DNA of 64,000 bases from an uncultured Oscillospiraceae bacterium (GCA_934465295.1 CAKSKU010000009.1:36997-100996); one strand, 5' to 3'. Shown: positions 34,034 through 42,655, counted from the first letter of the stretch. Translations and numbers: made by a program. Notes: generated by a model from the letters alone, not told the origin.

Positions 34034-35143
34034 GTGTTCATTCTGATTTTCGTCAACACAAAGGATATCCTGCCGGGAATGTGCCTTGCAAGAAGCGTAA
34101 ACTTCTATGATATAGCATCAAGGAAAGCTCACACTATCGAAGCGGGTCAGATACTTTCCGATATGACGATCACACGGCTGAAGGCTGCTGAGATCAACGG
34201 GATCTATGTTGATACATACAAAAGCAAGATCAGAGTTATTTCATCGATAAATCAGGAGATCCGAGCTGAAGCTATCTCGGGCATCCACCAGCTTGCAGAT
34301 AATTTTATGAACAGCGAGAAGGGCGTATCAAAAAAAGATGTCGAGGAGATAAGCGAAACTACGCAGAAGCTCATCAACAGCCTTTCCTCCAACAAAGATA
34401 TCCTTGTAAATATTGCCGATATCAAGATGTATGACGATTACACATATCATCACAGCCTGAGTGTTGCGATAATGGCTATTGCTATCGGTCTTGAACTTGG
34501 CTTTAACAACTTTATGCTCAATGAACTCGGAACGGCAGGACTTATGCACGATATCGGCAAGGTCTCTATTCCCGTTGAGATAATCACGAAGCCCGGAAGA
34601 CTCACCCCCGAGGAATTTGAGATAGTTAAGATGCACCCTGTTTACGCCGCACAACATCTCAAAGAGAGAAACATCGTCAGCGATAACATCTACAAGGGCA
34701 TTATTCAGCACCATGAAAAAATTGACGGCACGGGTTACCCTTACCACCTCAAGGGCAAGGAGATACACCCTTATGCAAGAATACTTGCGGTCGCCGATGT
34801 CTACGATGCGCTTACCTCGAACCGACCGTACAGAACACCAAATCCGCCGAACGAAGCCATTGAATACATTATGGCAGGAATGGGAACGCAGTTCGACGAA
34901 AATATCCTCCGTGCGTTTCTGCGAAAAGTCGCACCGTTCCCGACCGGTTCTATCGTCCAACTTTCCAACGGCGAAAAGGGCTGCGTTATCAAAAATCACC
35001 CGAACAATCCGCTTCGTCCCATTGTTTCGATACTTGATTCAAACAAATGCTATGACCTTGCAGAACAGCCTGAGCTGTTCAATGTTGTTATCACGGGAAT
35101 CGTTGATAATTCGCCCGAAAGCAACCAGATAATCAATATGTAG
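34034..35143 (+). CDS. HD-GYP domain c-di-GMP phosphodiesterase
   Basis: A protein of about 369 residues. The N-terminal 110 residues (VNTKDILPGMCLARSV) are a DUF3391-like cap; the HD-GYP core follows with YHHSLSVAIMA, LMHDIGKVSIP, HHEKIDGTGYP and VADVYDALTSNRPYR, so all metal and GYP residues are intact. It should hydrolyse c-di-GMP. The start is uncertain: a GTG at 34034 overlaps the GAGG ribosome site, while a non-ATG start a few codons later (34046, ATT) would be spaced better. A strong terminator follows. Confidence 0.9.
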   Translation: MFILIFVNTKDILPGMCLARSVNFYDIASRKAHTIEAGQILSDMTITRLKAAEINGIYVDTYKSKIRVISSINQEIRAEAISGIHQLADNFMNSEKGVSKKDVEEISETTQKLINSLSSNKDILVNIADIKMYDDYTYHHSLSVAIMAIAIGLELGFNNFMLNELGTAGLMHDIGKVSIPVEIITKPGRLTPEEFEIVKMHPVYAAQHLKERNIVSDNIYKGIIQHHEKIDGTGYPYHLKGKEIHPYARILAVADVYDALTSNRPYRTPNPPNEAIEYIMAGMGTQFDENILRAFLRKVAPFPTGSIVQLSNGEKGCVIKNHPNNPLRPIVSILDSNKCYDLAEQPELFNVVITGIVDNSPESNQIINM

Positions 35144-35183
35144 AAAACTCCTTATTCCGCAAAACGAAATAAGGAGTTTTTTT
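35144..35183. terminator. Terminator between the HD-GYP and AraC genes
   Basis: AAACTCCTTATT pairs with AATAAGGAGTTT around a 10-base loop, followed on the plus strand by TTTTTTT and flanked on the other side by AAAA, so it can serve both convergent genes. Confidence 0.9.
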
Positions 35184-35976
35184 ATAAAATTTTTCGGTAT
35201 TCGGTAGGTGTCTTGCCGACATAGTCCTTGAACTGCCGCATAAAATTGAACTCGTTTGAGTATCCGCAGCACTCCCCTATCTCCCTGACCGTGAGGTTGG
35301 TGGACGAAAGCAAACGCTTTGCCCGGTCAAGTCTGCCCTTTATAACATCGCTCATAACACTTACTCCGAAAAGGCGCTTGTAAAGATGCTGAAATCCCGA
35401 ACGGCTCATGCCAAGCTCCTCCGCCATTTCGTCAACGCTCGGAACGCTCTCGGGCATTGTGAATATCTTCGTGCGAAGCTGAGTAAGGCGACAGTTTTTC
35501 TCCTTGAACGATTCTCCGCCCGATGCGGAATATGCTACCTTGCTGCGGCTCAATTTCAGCAGGAGCAGCTCGATATAGCACTGCTCGATCTCATTATGAT
35601 GCATTTCCGCAGAGTAATGCTCGAATGCAAGAATGTGCATTATCTTGGAAAGCTCCTCGATCTCGCCTGCGTAGACTATTTTGTTCAGCGGCAGACCAAG
35701 CCTTTCAAGCTCCTCCTTGTCCCCTTTTTCCATATCGAAATACATCCAGTCATCGCAGTATCGTTCCTCTGCGGCACGATATGTGCAAGGTGTTTCGGGC
35801 GTGAAAAAGACGAACGAATTCTTTTTTACATAGCACGGAACTCCGTCTATAATGAAATCCGCAGGTTCTTTTATGAGCAGAAAAAGACAGCAGCCAACGC
35901 CGTTCGGTCTGTCCATAACGAAATCCGAATCGTGAGAATAGTTATATCCAATTGAGCCTATCTTCAAATTTATCAC
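35182..35976 (-). CDS. AraC-family transcriptional regulator
   Basis: A 264-residue regulator. The N-terminal 150 residues resemble an AraC-type cupin for ligand sensing; the C-terminal 100 residues hold two helix-turn-helix motifs (VDEMAEELGMSRSGFQHLYKR and VREIGECCGYSNEFNFMRQFK, shown only as pieces), ending with GKTPTEYRKIL. It lies just beyond the glycosidase operon in the same direction, after that operon's terminator, and is the natural candidate for controlling it. Confidence 0.92.
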   Translation of the reverse strand: MINLKIGSIGYNYSHDSDFVMDRPNGVGCCLFLLIKEPADFIIDGVPCYVKKNSFVFFTPETPCTYRAAEERYCDDWMYFDMEKGDKEELERLGLPLNKIVYAGEIEELSKIMHILAFEHYSAEMHHNEIEQCYIELLLLKLSRSKVAYSASGGESFKEKNCRLTQLRTKIFTMPESVPSVDEMAEELGMSRSGFQHLYKRLFGVSVMSDVIKGRLDRAKRLLSSTNLTVREIGECCGYSNEFNFMRQFKDYVGKTPTEYRKIL

Positions 35977-35984
35977 CGACTTTA

Positions 35985-36025
35985 TAAAAATAAGGCAATG
36001 CAGCCATAAACTACTGCATTGCCTT
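35985..36025 (-). terminator. Terminator of the glycosidase operon
   Basis: AAGGCAATGCAG and CTGCATTGCCTT form a perfect 12-bp stem with a 10-base loop; on the minus strand ATTTTTAT follows. It lies after the GH5 stop codon, only about 10 bases before the AraC start. Confidence 0.88.
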
Positions 36026-36080
36026 AATTATAGCATAAACTGAACTTTTGTGCAACAATAAATTACAAATTGTGCTTATC

Positions 36081-37250
36081 TTATTTGCTTTCGGCATTAT
36101 CTTTGAGTGAACGGATAAGCTCTCTGTCGGACTTATTGATTATTTCGCACTTTATTCTTGAATAGAAGTTCTGATTTACGTCCCAGAGAACGGGAATGAA
36201 GCCGTATTCATTCATCATATCGTACATAATTCCGAGGCACTCTGTTGAATCGGTATGTTCTGCATTTTCTGCGAAGCGATCCTTGCTGTAAATAGATGTA
36301 CATTCGCCGACAAAAACCTGAATACCCTTATCCGTGAAAGCCTTTTTGAGAAGCTCGCACTGCGCTCTGCTGTAGTCGAGCCATTCTTTGCCGCCGATCT
36401 TGTTCGTCCAGTACATTGCGTTGTCGATATAGTGGACGGAAACCATAATTCTGTCGGAAACGGTGTCCTTCGGGATAACAAATCTGCTGTCGGTGGTGAG
36501 GTCGATATTTGTCCAGTAGCCTGAAACGATCAGCATTCTGTTCTTGTTGTTGCCGCCTGTTTTGCGGACAGTATCAACGAAGATCCGGTTCATTTCGTTT
36601 ACATATTCAAACTTTTCATCATCGGTAAAGGTATCGCCCTCACGGACTGTTCCGAGATTTTCGTTATAGCCCTCAAAAATAAGGTAGTCGGAGAAGTTCC
36701 TGTAATGCTCTGCGATCTGCTTCCAGATCTTTTTCATAATCTCAATCGCTTCGTCCTTGCTGTAATGCTTGATGATATATTCATCGTAGTGGTGAACATT
36801 TATAACAACATAAAGGTCGGAGCTGCGGGCATATTCGATTATCTCGTCCACTCTCCTGAACCAGTCCTCGTTGATGGTGAACTTACCATCCTCTGCCATC
36901 ATATTTCCCCAGTAAACGGGGATACGAACTGTGTCAAAGCCCTCGCTTTTCATTCCTGCAATGCACTCCTGCGTGGTCGGAATAGCACCCCAGCAGGTCT
37001 CATAATTCTTAGGCGTGTTTCCGCCGATAACAGATGCACCCGAGCATTTGCGTGTATCTGCCGCCCAGTAAGCTTCCATAGTATTGCCGAGATTGATGCC
37101 CATTCCCATTTCCTTTGCAAACTCCGCAGAAGTCATATCTTTGCGCATCTCGCCGCTGTCCGAACCGATATCGGCTGACTTTGCACACGCTGAAAATGCA
37201 AGACAGACCGTGATTATAAGTGCCATGAATATGCTTGTTACTTTTTTCAT
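36081..37250 (-). CDS. GH5-family glycoside hydrolase lipoprotein
   Basis: A 389-residue secreted, lipid-anchored enzyme: signal peptide with lipobox AFSACAKS (Cys at about residue 22). The TIM-barrel catalytic domain follows with GINLGNTMEAYW, TVRIPVYWGN, INVHHYDEYI, the acid/base Glu in LIFEGYNEN and the nucleophile Glu in FVGECTS. It probably cuts beta-glucan, xyloglucan or mannan chains at the cell surface; I cannot pick one. GGAGGGTG precedes the ATG. It is the last gene of the operon, and the only extracellular one. Confidence 0.88.
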   Translation of the reverse strand: MKKVTSIFMALIITVCLAFSACAKSADIGSDSGEMRKDMTSAEFAKEMGMGINLGNTMEAYWAADTRKCSGASVIGGNTPKNYETCWGAIPTTQECIAGMKSEGFDTVRIPVYWGNMMAEDGKFTINEDWFRRVDEIIEYARSSDLYVVINVHHYDEYIIKHYSKDEAIEIMKKIWKQIAEHYRNFSDYLIFEGYNENLGTVREGDTFTDDEKFEYVNEMNRIFVDTVRKTGGNNKNRMLIVSGYWTNIDLTTDSRFVIPKDTVSDRIMVSVHYIDNAMYWTNKIGGKEWLDYSRAQCELLKKAFTDKGIQVFVGECTSIYSKDRFAENAEHTDSTECLGIMYDMMNEYGFIPVLWDVNQNFYSRIKCEIINKSDRELIRSLKDNAESK

Positions 37251-37266
37251 TTTACACCCTCCGAAA

Positions 37267-38610
37267 TCACTTTGTAAATATGAATTCTTTTAACTCAAAA
37301 AGACATCTGTTCTTGAAATATTCCCCCGTCCAACCGCTGTAATCGGTCGTTACCTTAAAGAAAACTGAATGTCTTCCAGTTACGTTTTTGACAACTGCGG
37401 AAACAACTCCGCTGTCCTTTCCGATGCTGACAGTGCCTATCTCCTCGCCGTTCTCGCCGTCAATGAGGATATGAACTCTGCAATCACAGCCGCAGCCGTT
37501 GACTTTCATATTCAGCTCCATAGTTTTGCTGCCGAAATCTTCGCCGAAGTCGAAATATTTATAGCCGATGACCGTTTCGCCCGTTATATTCGTTATAACA
37601 CGTTCAAAAACGTTTTTCTCCGTGACGAATGCACCGCCCTTTAAAACGCAGGCAATATCCGCAGGAATTATATTATACGGTGAAAGCGATTTTTCAAAGC
37701 CGAGCGATGTCATTTCAACTGTCGGGATAGTTCCGTCGGGAAGAATTTCTATCTTCTCAACGCAGCCGCGGCGCGACATTATAGTTCCGTTCGTCATACG
37801 ATGGTAGAAAATGTACCACTGACCTTTTATGCAGGCGATAGAACCATGATCGTTTCCGCCGGGGTAATCAGCACCGTTGTCAACGATATATCCTCGGTAT
37901 GTAAATGGCCCAACGGGAGAATCTGATGTCGCATAGGCAAGTCTGCTGCCCTGCTTCGGCGAATAGATCATATAATAGGTGTTTCCGACCTTTCGCATTG
38001 AAGCCGCTTCAAAAAAGAGCTTTTCTTCCGAGTCAAAACCGTTTTCATTCGTGACTTTATTCGGAATAAAATGCTCAACAGCGTTTGAAACTTCGTACAT
38101 ATTGTCGCTGTTAAGCTCCGCAAGGAACGAACGCTCAAATCCGCAGTAAATATAAGCTTTTCCGTCATCATCGACGAAAACGGACGGGTCAATGAACCAA
38201 CCATTGCAGCATACCTCATCGGAAACGGTGTAAACATAGTCGGAAAGATACCTGAAAGGTCCTTCGGGGCGGTCGCTCACGCCGACACAGCCGATGCGGT
38301 TTATGATGTAAGCGTAAAGATAATATTTCCCGTCCTTTTCGACAACATCGGGCGCAAAAAGCCGTCTGTCGGGGTTTCCGTCGGGGATATCGGACTTGTG
38401 ATCCCTTGTATCCTTTACACGGAAAATGTCGCCGTGGCAAGTCCAGTTGCTTGGGTCGTCAACAGGTGCGCTCCAACATTTTAAAACATAGTCGCAGAAT
38501 GTATCCGAACCTGCTGTATCATGCGAACCGTAGACATAAATTCTGTCGCCGAATACTCGCGGTTCGCCGTCGGGGATATATTCCCACAAAGGAAGATATG
38601 GATTAGGCAT
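37267..38610 (-). CDS. GH43-family arabinofuranosidase/xylosidase, cytosolic
   Basis: A 447-residue enzyme with no signal peptide. The five-bladed propeller of GH43 shows the catalytic Asp in GEPRVFGDRIYVYGSHD, the pKa-modulating Asp in IDPSVFVDDDGKAYIY and the acid Glu in FFEAASMRKVG. The last 120 residues are a beta-sandwich resembling CBM6. It trims arabinose or xylose from hemicellulose oligosaccharides. GGAGG is 9 bases upstream; it starts about 17 bases before the GH5 gene in the operon. Confidence 0.9.
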   Translation of the reverse strand: MPNPYLPLWEYIPDGEPRVFGDRIYVYGSHDTAGSDTFCDYVLKCWSAPVDDPSNWTCHGDIFRVKDTRDHKSDIPDGNPDRRLFAPDVVEKDGKYYLYAYIINRIGCVGVSDRPEGPFRYLSDYVYTVSDEVCCNGWFIDPSVFVDDDGKAYIYCGFERSFLAELNSDNMYEVSNAVEHFIPNKVTNENGFDSEEKLFFEAASMRKVGNTYYMIYSPKQGSRLAYATSDSPVGPFTYRGYIVDNGADYPGGNDHGSIACIKGQWYIFYHRMTNGTIMSRRGCVEKIEILPDGTIPTVEMTSLGFEKSLSPYNIIPADIACVLKGGAFVTEKNVFERVITNITGETVIGYKYFDFGEDFGSKTMELNMKVNGCGCDCRVHILIDGENGEEIGTVSIGKDSGVVSAVVKNVTGRHSVFFKVTTDYSGWTGEYFKNRCLFELKEFIFTK

Positions 38611-38698
38611 AAATCAAAACCTCCGTTTTTTACTGTTTTTATTGTACAGCAAAAAGCTGAGTTTTTCAATATCCTATTGTATTATTTTAACTGACTTT

Positions 38699-39970
38699 TT
38701 ATGCTTTTTCAAAGTAGAAAGCCTTTGCGCCGTGCTGCGGGAGCTTGACTTCAAAGCTGCTCTCTGCGCTTACGCTCTCACTGCTCCAAAGCTCCTTGCC
38801 GCTGACTTTTCCGTATATTTCAGCAGCTTCAAGGTCAACATTCATCACACCGTCATTATCGCCTGCATTGAAAACAGCCGCATAATATCCGCCCTCGGAG
38901 CTGAAAGCCGTCCAGAGGATATACTCGTTTCCGTCAGCATTTCTGCGGTAAACGGGACGGGAATGACGTGAATTATGATGCATTTTGATAATTTCCTCAT
39001 TTGTGAGAAGGCTCATCGTGAATTTATCAAATCCCGTCATTTCGCCGCCTATCATGAGCGGTGAGCGGAAGATGCTCCAAAGTGTCATCATCGTCACCTG
39101 CTCGTCCTCGGTGAACTTCGTGCGGATAGACTTGTCATAATCCTGAAGAATAGGTCCTATCGGTAGCATATCCGCATCGGGCCAGTGTCCTGCGCCCGTG
39201 TGTATACACCACTTTTCAGCACGTTCAAACATCGCATAAAGCAGTTCCCACTTGTCCCAGAAATCATCGGTGATCCGCCACATATTCGCCGTCTGCTTGT
39301 AAAGCTCAGCCTTTTCGATAAGTGCAGGTCCGGGTGAGAGGCTCAGTATCATATCTCTTCCGCAGCCGTGCAAAGCATCGGAAAGCATCACAAGCTCGGC
39401 TTCTTCGTGCGGAAGTTCACGGGCAATGTCGTCAACCTTTACAAAGTCAACGCCCCATTCCCTGTAAAGTTCAAAAATGCTGTTGTAATATTCCTGTGCA
39501 CCGTCTTTGGTCGGGTCAACGCCGTACATATCCGTGTTCCAGTGACAAATGCTGTCCGTTTTTGCGATCTGACGGGCGGTAATGTCCGTTCCCTTTATGC
39601 GTGTGTTGCGGTGAACAGCCTGACGTGGGATACCTCGCATGATATGTATGCCGAATTTAAGTCCGAGCGAATGAACATATTCCGCAAGCGGTGCGAAACC
39701 CTTTCCGTTCTTTGCCGACGGAAAACGCTCCTCGGCAGGGATAAGGCGTGAATATTCGTCCATGCAAAGCTCGGTGAAAGGCTGATATTCATGGTTCGGC
39801 GCTGTTGGGTTGCTCCACTGGATATCAACAACAACATACTCCCAGCCGTACTGTTTAAGATTTTTCGCCATAAATTCAGCGTTCTTGCGAACGGTTTCTT
39901 CATCGACAGCCGCACCGTAGCAGTCCCAACTGTTCCAGCCCATAGGCGCTGTAAGCAAATTCTTATTCAT
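38699..39970 (-). CDS. GH27-family alpha-galactosidase or related glycosidase, cytosolic
   Basis: A 423-residue enzyme with no signal peptide. MGWNSWDCYGA at the start is the GH27 signature; the nucleophile is Asp in VDFVKVDDIA and the acid/base Asp in RITDDFWDKW. A C-terminal beta-sandwich of about 90 residues follows. GH27 includes alpha-galactosidases, alpha-N-acetylgalactosaminidases and beta-L-arabinopyranosidases, so the name alpha-galactosidase is likely but not proven. AAAGGAG precedes the ATG; it lies 14 bases after the first GH43 gene. Confidence 0.9.
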   Translation of the reverse strand: MNKNLLTAPMGWNSWDCYGAAVDEETVRKNAEFMAKNLKQYGWEYVVVDIQWSNPTAPNHEYQPFTELCMDEYSRLIPAEERFPSAKNGKGFAPLAEYVHSLGLKFGIHIMRGIPRQAVHRNTRIKGTDITARQIAKTDSICHWNTDMYGVDPTKDGAQEYYNSIFELYREWGVDFVKVDDIARELPHEEAELVMLSDALHGCGRDMILSLSPGPALIEKAELYKQTANMWRITDDFWDKWELLYAMFERAEKWCIHTGAGHWPDADMLPIGPILQDYDKSIRTKFTEDEQVTMMTLWSIFRSPLMIGGEMTGFDKFTMSLLTNEEIIKMHHNSRHSRPVYRRNADGNEYILWTAFSSEGGYYAAVFNAGDNDGVMNVDLEAAEIYGKVSGKELWSSESVSAESSFEVKLPQHGAKAFYFEKA

Positions 39971-39984
39971 ACAGAAAACTCCTT

Positions 39985-41460
39985 TTATTTGTATTTTACA
40001 TTAAGCTCGGTGAACTCTGCCGTATTGTTTCCGACAGCATAAAGTCCGAGAACTACGCCCGTAAAGCCGCCCGAAACTTCGCTTGAAAGATACTTCGACT
40101 GACCGCCGCCGAGATGTACCCTGTTTCCGTTGTCGTTGACGAAGAAGTTATAAAAAACGCTGTCCGAAACAATTTCAAGCTTTGCCGATGCGCCCGAAAG
40201 CTTGACCGTGTTCTGAATGTGCTTTACGCCGCCGATGTTGAGCTTCAGAACTGCTTCAAAACCGTCCTCGCAGGCTCTTATCGCAGCATCGTAATGTTCG
40301 TTTTCGCACATATAAACAGTTACGCCTGCCTCGCCCTTGTCAATGCTGACATTGACGCTGTGATCCATATCAAAATCACGCTGACGCAAAGCAATAAATG
40401 TCGGTGAATCGACTTCTTCGAGGGTGATATCAGTTCCTTTGAGAACAGCTCTGTCCGAAAGGCTGTAATTCTCAAAATGAGGGTGACGGAGATAGCACCA
40501 GTCGATGTTCCAATCGGTGTTTTCAAAGGTGTAAAGCTTCTTTTCTGTCTGCTCGAAATCACCGCTTATCTCATACTCAAAGTCGGTCGTTCCGTCATTG
40601 CCTGCGGTGAACCAGCCTTTCTCATCGAAAGCAACGGGAGTGAGGAAAATCTCACGTCCGAGGTGGTGATACGGCTGCCAGATATGTATCTGTCTGAAAC
40701 CGAGTGTGAGGATGTGCCAGCCGCCGTTCCTGTCACGGATAAGGTCGCCGTGACCGATGCCCTGAATGATGAAAGGAGCTTTGTTTCTGTTGGTGAGCAC
40801 GGGGTTATGTGCGTAATTTTCAAATTTTCCCCAAACAGAATCGGAGCGTGAATATGTTACCATATGACCATATTCCGTGCCGCCCTCGGCTGCCATAAGA
40901 TAGTATTTTCCGTCTATCTTGTACATATGCGGACTTTCGAGGTAACGTCCGCCCGAGCCTTTCCATATACATTTGCTCGGAGAAAGCTTCCTGCCCGTTG
41001 CAATGTCGATCCGGCACTGGATAACTCCGCCCTCGCCCTCATCGTCCTGACCGTTGCTGAGAAAGTACACCTTTCCGTCATCATCGAAAAGGAGCGACGG
41101 ATCGATGCCCGACTGGTCAACGAAGATAGGCTCTGACCATTCGCCGTAGATATCATCGGTGTAAACGTAGAAATTCTGGTGGGTCGTATCATTGGTCGTT
41201 ACCATATAAAATCTGCCGTTATTGTATCTTATCGTGGGTGCGAAAACGCCGCCCGAGCTGTTGATCTTTTCGAGCATTACCTGACTTTTTCGGGTAAGAA
41301 CGTGACCTATCTGCTTCCAGTTGATAAGGTCGTCGCTCTCGAAGAGCGGCACTCCGGGAAAATACTGGAACGAGCTTGAAACAAGATAATATTTTCCGTT
41401 TGCTTCACACACGGACGGGTCGGGATAAAAGCCCTTGATTATCGGATTTGTGTACTTCAT
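39985..41460 (-). CDS. GH43-family beta-xylosidase/arabinofuranosidase with C-terminal sandwich domain
   Basis: A 491-residue cytosolic enzyme and first gene of the operon. The opening YTNPIIKGFYPDPSVCEANGKYYL, described by its parts NPIIKGFYPDPS (catalytic Asp) and KYYLVSSSF, is typical of XynB-like GH43. A middle Asp is in GIDPSLLFDDDG and an acid Glu in GRYLESPHMY. Residues about 300-491 form the beta-xylosidase C-terminal domain that closes the active site. AGGAG precedes the ATG. It follows the promoter-in-terminator at 41497-41559. Confidence 0.92.
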   Translation of the reverse strand: MKYTNPIIKGFYPDPSVCEANGKYYLVSSSFQYFPGVPLFESDDLINWKQIGHVLTRKSQVMLEKINSSGGVFAPTIRYNNGRFYMVTTNDTTHQNFYVYTDDIYGEWSEPIFVDQSGIDPSLLFDDDGKVYFLSNGQDDEGEGGVIQCRIDIATGRKLSPSKCIWKGSGGRYLESPHMYKIDGKYYLMAAEGGTEYGHMVTYSRSDSVWGKFENYAHNPVLTNRNKAPFIIQGIGHGDLIRDRNGGWHILTLGFRQIHIWQPYHHLGREIFLTPVAFDEKGWFTAGNDGTTDFEYEISGDFEQTEKKLYTFENTDWNIDWCYLRHPHFENYSLSDRAVLKGTDITLEEVDSPTFIALRQRDFDMDHSVNVSIDKGEAGVTVYMCENEHYDAAIRACEDGFEAVLKLNIGGVKHIQNTVKLSGASAKLEIVSDSVFYNFFVNDNGNRVHLGGGQSKYLSSEVSGGFTGVVLGLYAVGNNTAEFTELNVKYK

Positions 41461-41489
41461 AATACTTTCTCCTAAAAATTTTCTAATGC

Positions 41490-41533
41490 AAAAAAAAATA
41501 AGACAATACCGTCTTTTCCGGCAATGTCTTATT
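41490..41533 (-). terminator. Terminator of the bioY-DUF1284 operon, containing the next promoter's -10 box
   Basis: AATAAGACA at 41497-41505 pairs with TGTCTTATT at 41525-41533; an inner GCCG/CGG pairing extends the stem; on the minus strand about nine Ts follow. The 5' arm on the minus strand begins within the TATAAT of the glycosidase-operon promoter. Confidence 0.82.
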
Positions 41534-41559
41534 ATACCATATCAATAAATTTATGTCAA
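41531..41559 (-). promoter_or_regulatory. Sigma-A promoter of the glycosidase operon
   Basis: Perfect TTGACA and TATAAT on the minus strand, 17-base spacer. The predicted start (near 41524) lies inside the terminator stem, so a new transcript would lack most of the 5' arm and could escape termination. Confidence 0.85.
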
Positions 41560-41594
41560 TGATACAAAGTGTTTTTGATACTGATGTTTTATGC

Positions 41595-41972
41595 TTATTG
41601 ATCTCTTCCGCAAATGCTGTACCATTGACAGTCACCGCAGACCTCTGAGAGTTTTTTTGCGCCGATTATGTTATCGTGAACAAGCTTTGAAAACTCCTTC
41701 CAGTGCAGTTCCGTTCCGCTTTTTATCCCGCAGCGTTCAAGAACGGCGCTGTCATACCCTGCGACCTTTCCGAGAGAACTGCAAACTCCGCCGTCATTAT
41801 GAGGACAGGCTTTGCAAACTTCATCTGCGCAGTCGACTATTTTCACTATCGGGTCTTTTTCGAGCAGCATTTTCTTTTCAGCCATATTCGCCGTAAAGGA
41901 ATCGCTGTAGCCTTTTCCCTCGAAAAAACTCATACAAAGTCCGTGGTGCGCCCTTACATTAAAGCTTGACAT
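41595..41972 (-). CDS. DUF1284 family protein
   Basis: A 125-residue soluble protein starting MSSFNVRAHHGLCMSFFEGKGY, with cysteines in VCKACPHNDGGVC and CGDCQW, which suggest a metal or iron-sulfur site. RAHHGLC and the Cys pattern are the DUF1284 signature; function unknown. It overlaps the end of bioY by 14 bases and has no strong ribosome site of its own, so its translation is probably coupled to bioY. A terminator follows. Confidence 0.85.
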   Translation of the reverse strand: MSSFNVRAHHGLCMSFFEGKGYSDSFTANMAEKKMLLEKDPIVKIVDCADEVCKACPHNDGGVCSSLGKVAGYDSAVLERCGIKSGTELHWKEFSKLVHDNIIGAKKLSEVCGDCQWYSICGRDQ

Positions 41973-42537
41973 ATTTTTTGAGCTGCTTTGTAAGAACAAC
42001 AGCGAGTGCGATCTTGATGCAGTCAGGAATGATGAACGGGAATACGCACCAGCCAAGCGCAGTCAGAAGTCCGATAGGTTCTGTATTCTTTGCATAAACG
42101 ATCATGAACCAAGCTGTTCCGAATGCATAGCAAACGAGAAGTCCGATAACCATTGCAATGATCATTATCGGGAGCTTTTCACCGAATGCTGCGGTCATTG
42201 CCCAATAAACAAGACCCGAAAGCAGGAATCCAACTATGTAGCCGCCGGTCGTGCCGAAAAGAACGCCTATACCGCCGCTGAAGCCTGCGAAAACAGGAAC
42301 TCCGACTGCACCGAGAAGAATATAGACAAGAACCGAGATAGTTCCCTTCCTGCCGCCGAGAAGTCCGACTGCCATAAACACGCCGAATGTCTGGAGCGTG
42401 AACGGAACTGTTGTCGGAATGGATATCCACGAGCAAACAGCGATAATTACCGCCATAAGAGCCGTGAAAACGAGTTCCTTTGTTGTTATTTTGCTTTTGG
42501 TGACCTCTGCACCAACATTTTCTGTTATATCTGCCAT
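41959..42537 (-). CDS. bioY: Biotin ECF transporter S component
   Basis: A 192-residue membrane protein with six spans that binds biotin and works with the shared EcfA-EcfT module encoded elsewhere. LQTFGVFMAVGLLGGRKGTISVLVYILLGAVGVPVFAGFSGGIG, visible in parts such as LLGGRKG and GAVGVPVFAGF, is the BioY signature. The ATG at 42537 has GAGGAGG 12 bases upstream; a TTG 27 bases further out is unlikely. Regulated by the two BirA-like operators described at 42565-42655. Confidence 0.94.
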   Translation of the reverse strand: MADITENVGAEVTKSKITTKELVFTALMAVIIAVCSWISIPTTVPFTLQTFGVFMAVGLLGGRKGTISVLVYILLGAVGVPVFAGFSGGIGVLFGTTGGYIVGFLLSGLVYWAMTAAFGEKLPIMIIAMVIGLLVCYAFGTAWFMIVYAKNTEPIGLLTALGWCVFPFIIPDCIKIALAVVLTKQLKKYVKL

Positions 42538-42564
42538 ACAGATACAAACCTCCTCAAACCCCAA

Positions 42565-42596
42565 TTGTCTACCAATCAGTTTATTTTAGTTTACAA
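42565..42596. promoter_or_regulatory. BirA-type biotin operator, promoter-proximal to bioY
   Basis: TTGTCTACC and AGTTTACAA half-sites separated by 14 bases, matching the BirA consensus (TTGTTAACC, 14-16 bases, GGTTAACAA). It covers the predicted transcription start of bioY, just downstream of its -10 box. Confidence 0.72.
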
Positions 42597-42601
42597 CAAT
42601 T

Positions 42602-42630
42602 ATTATACGATATCCCCGATAAATTGTCAA
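42602..42630 (-). promoter_or_regulatory. Sigma-A promoter of bioY
   Basis: Perfect TTGACA and TATAAT on the minus strand with a 17-base spacer. The -35 box is inside the upstream BirA-like operator. Confidence 0.85.
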
Positions 42631-42655
42631 CTGTTTCGCCAACAAAAGTAGACAA
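42624..42655. promoter_or_regulatory. Second BirA-type operator, over the bioY -35 box
   Basis: TTGTCAACT and AGTAGACAA half-sites separated by 14 bases, the same spacing as the first operator. It overlaps the -35 box of bioY. Confidence 0.65.

Noticed and set aside
33918..34046. A 42-codon frame across the structured element before the HD-GYP gene
   Set aside because: No ribosome site; the frame is a by-product of the hairpin arms.
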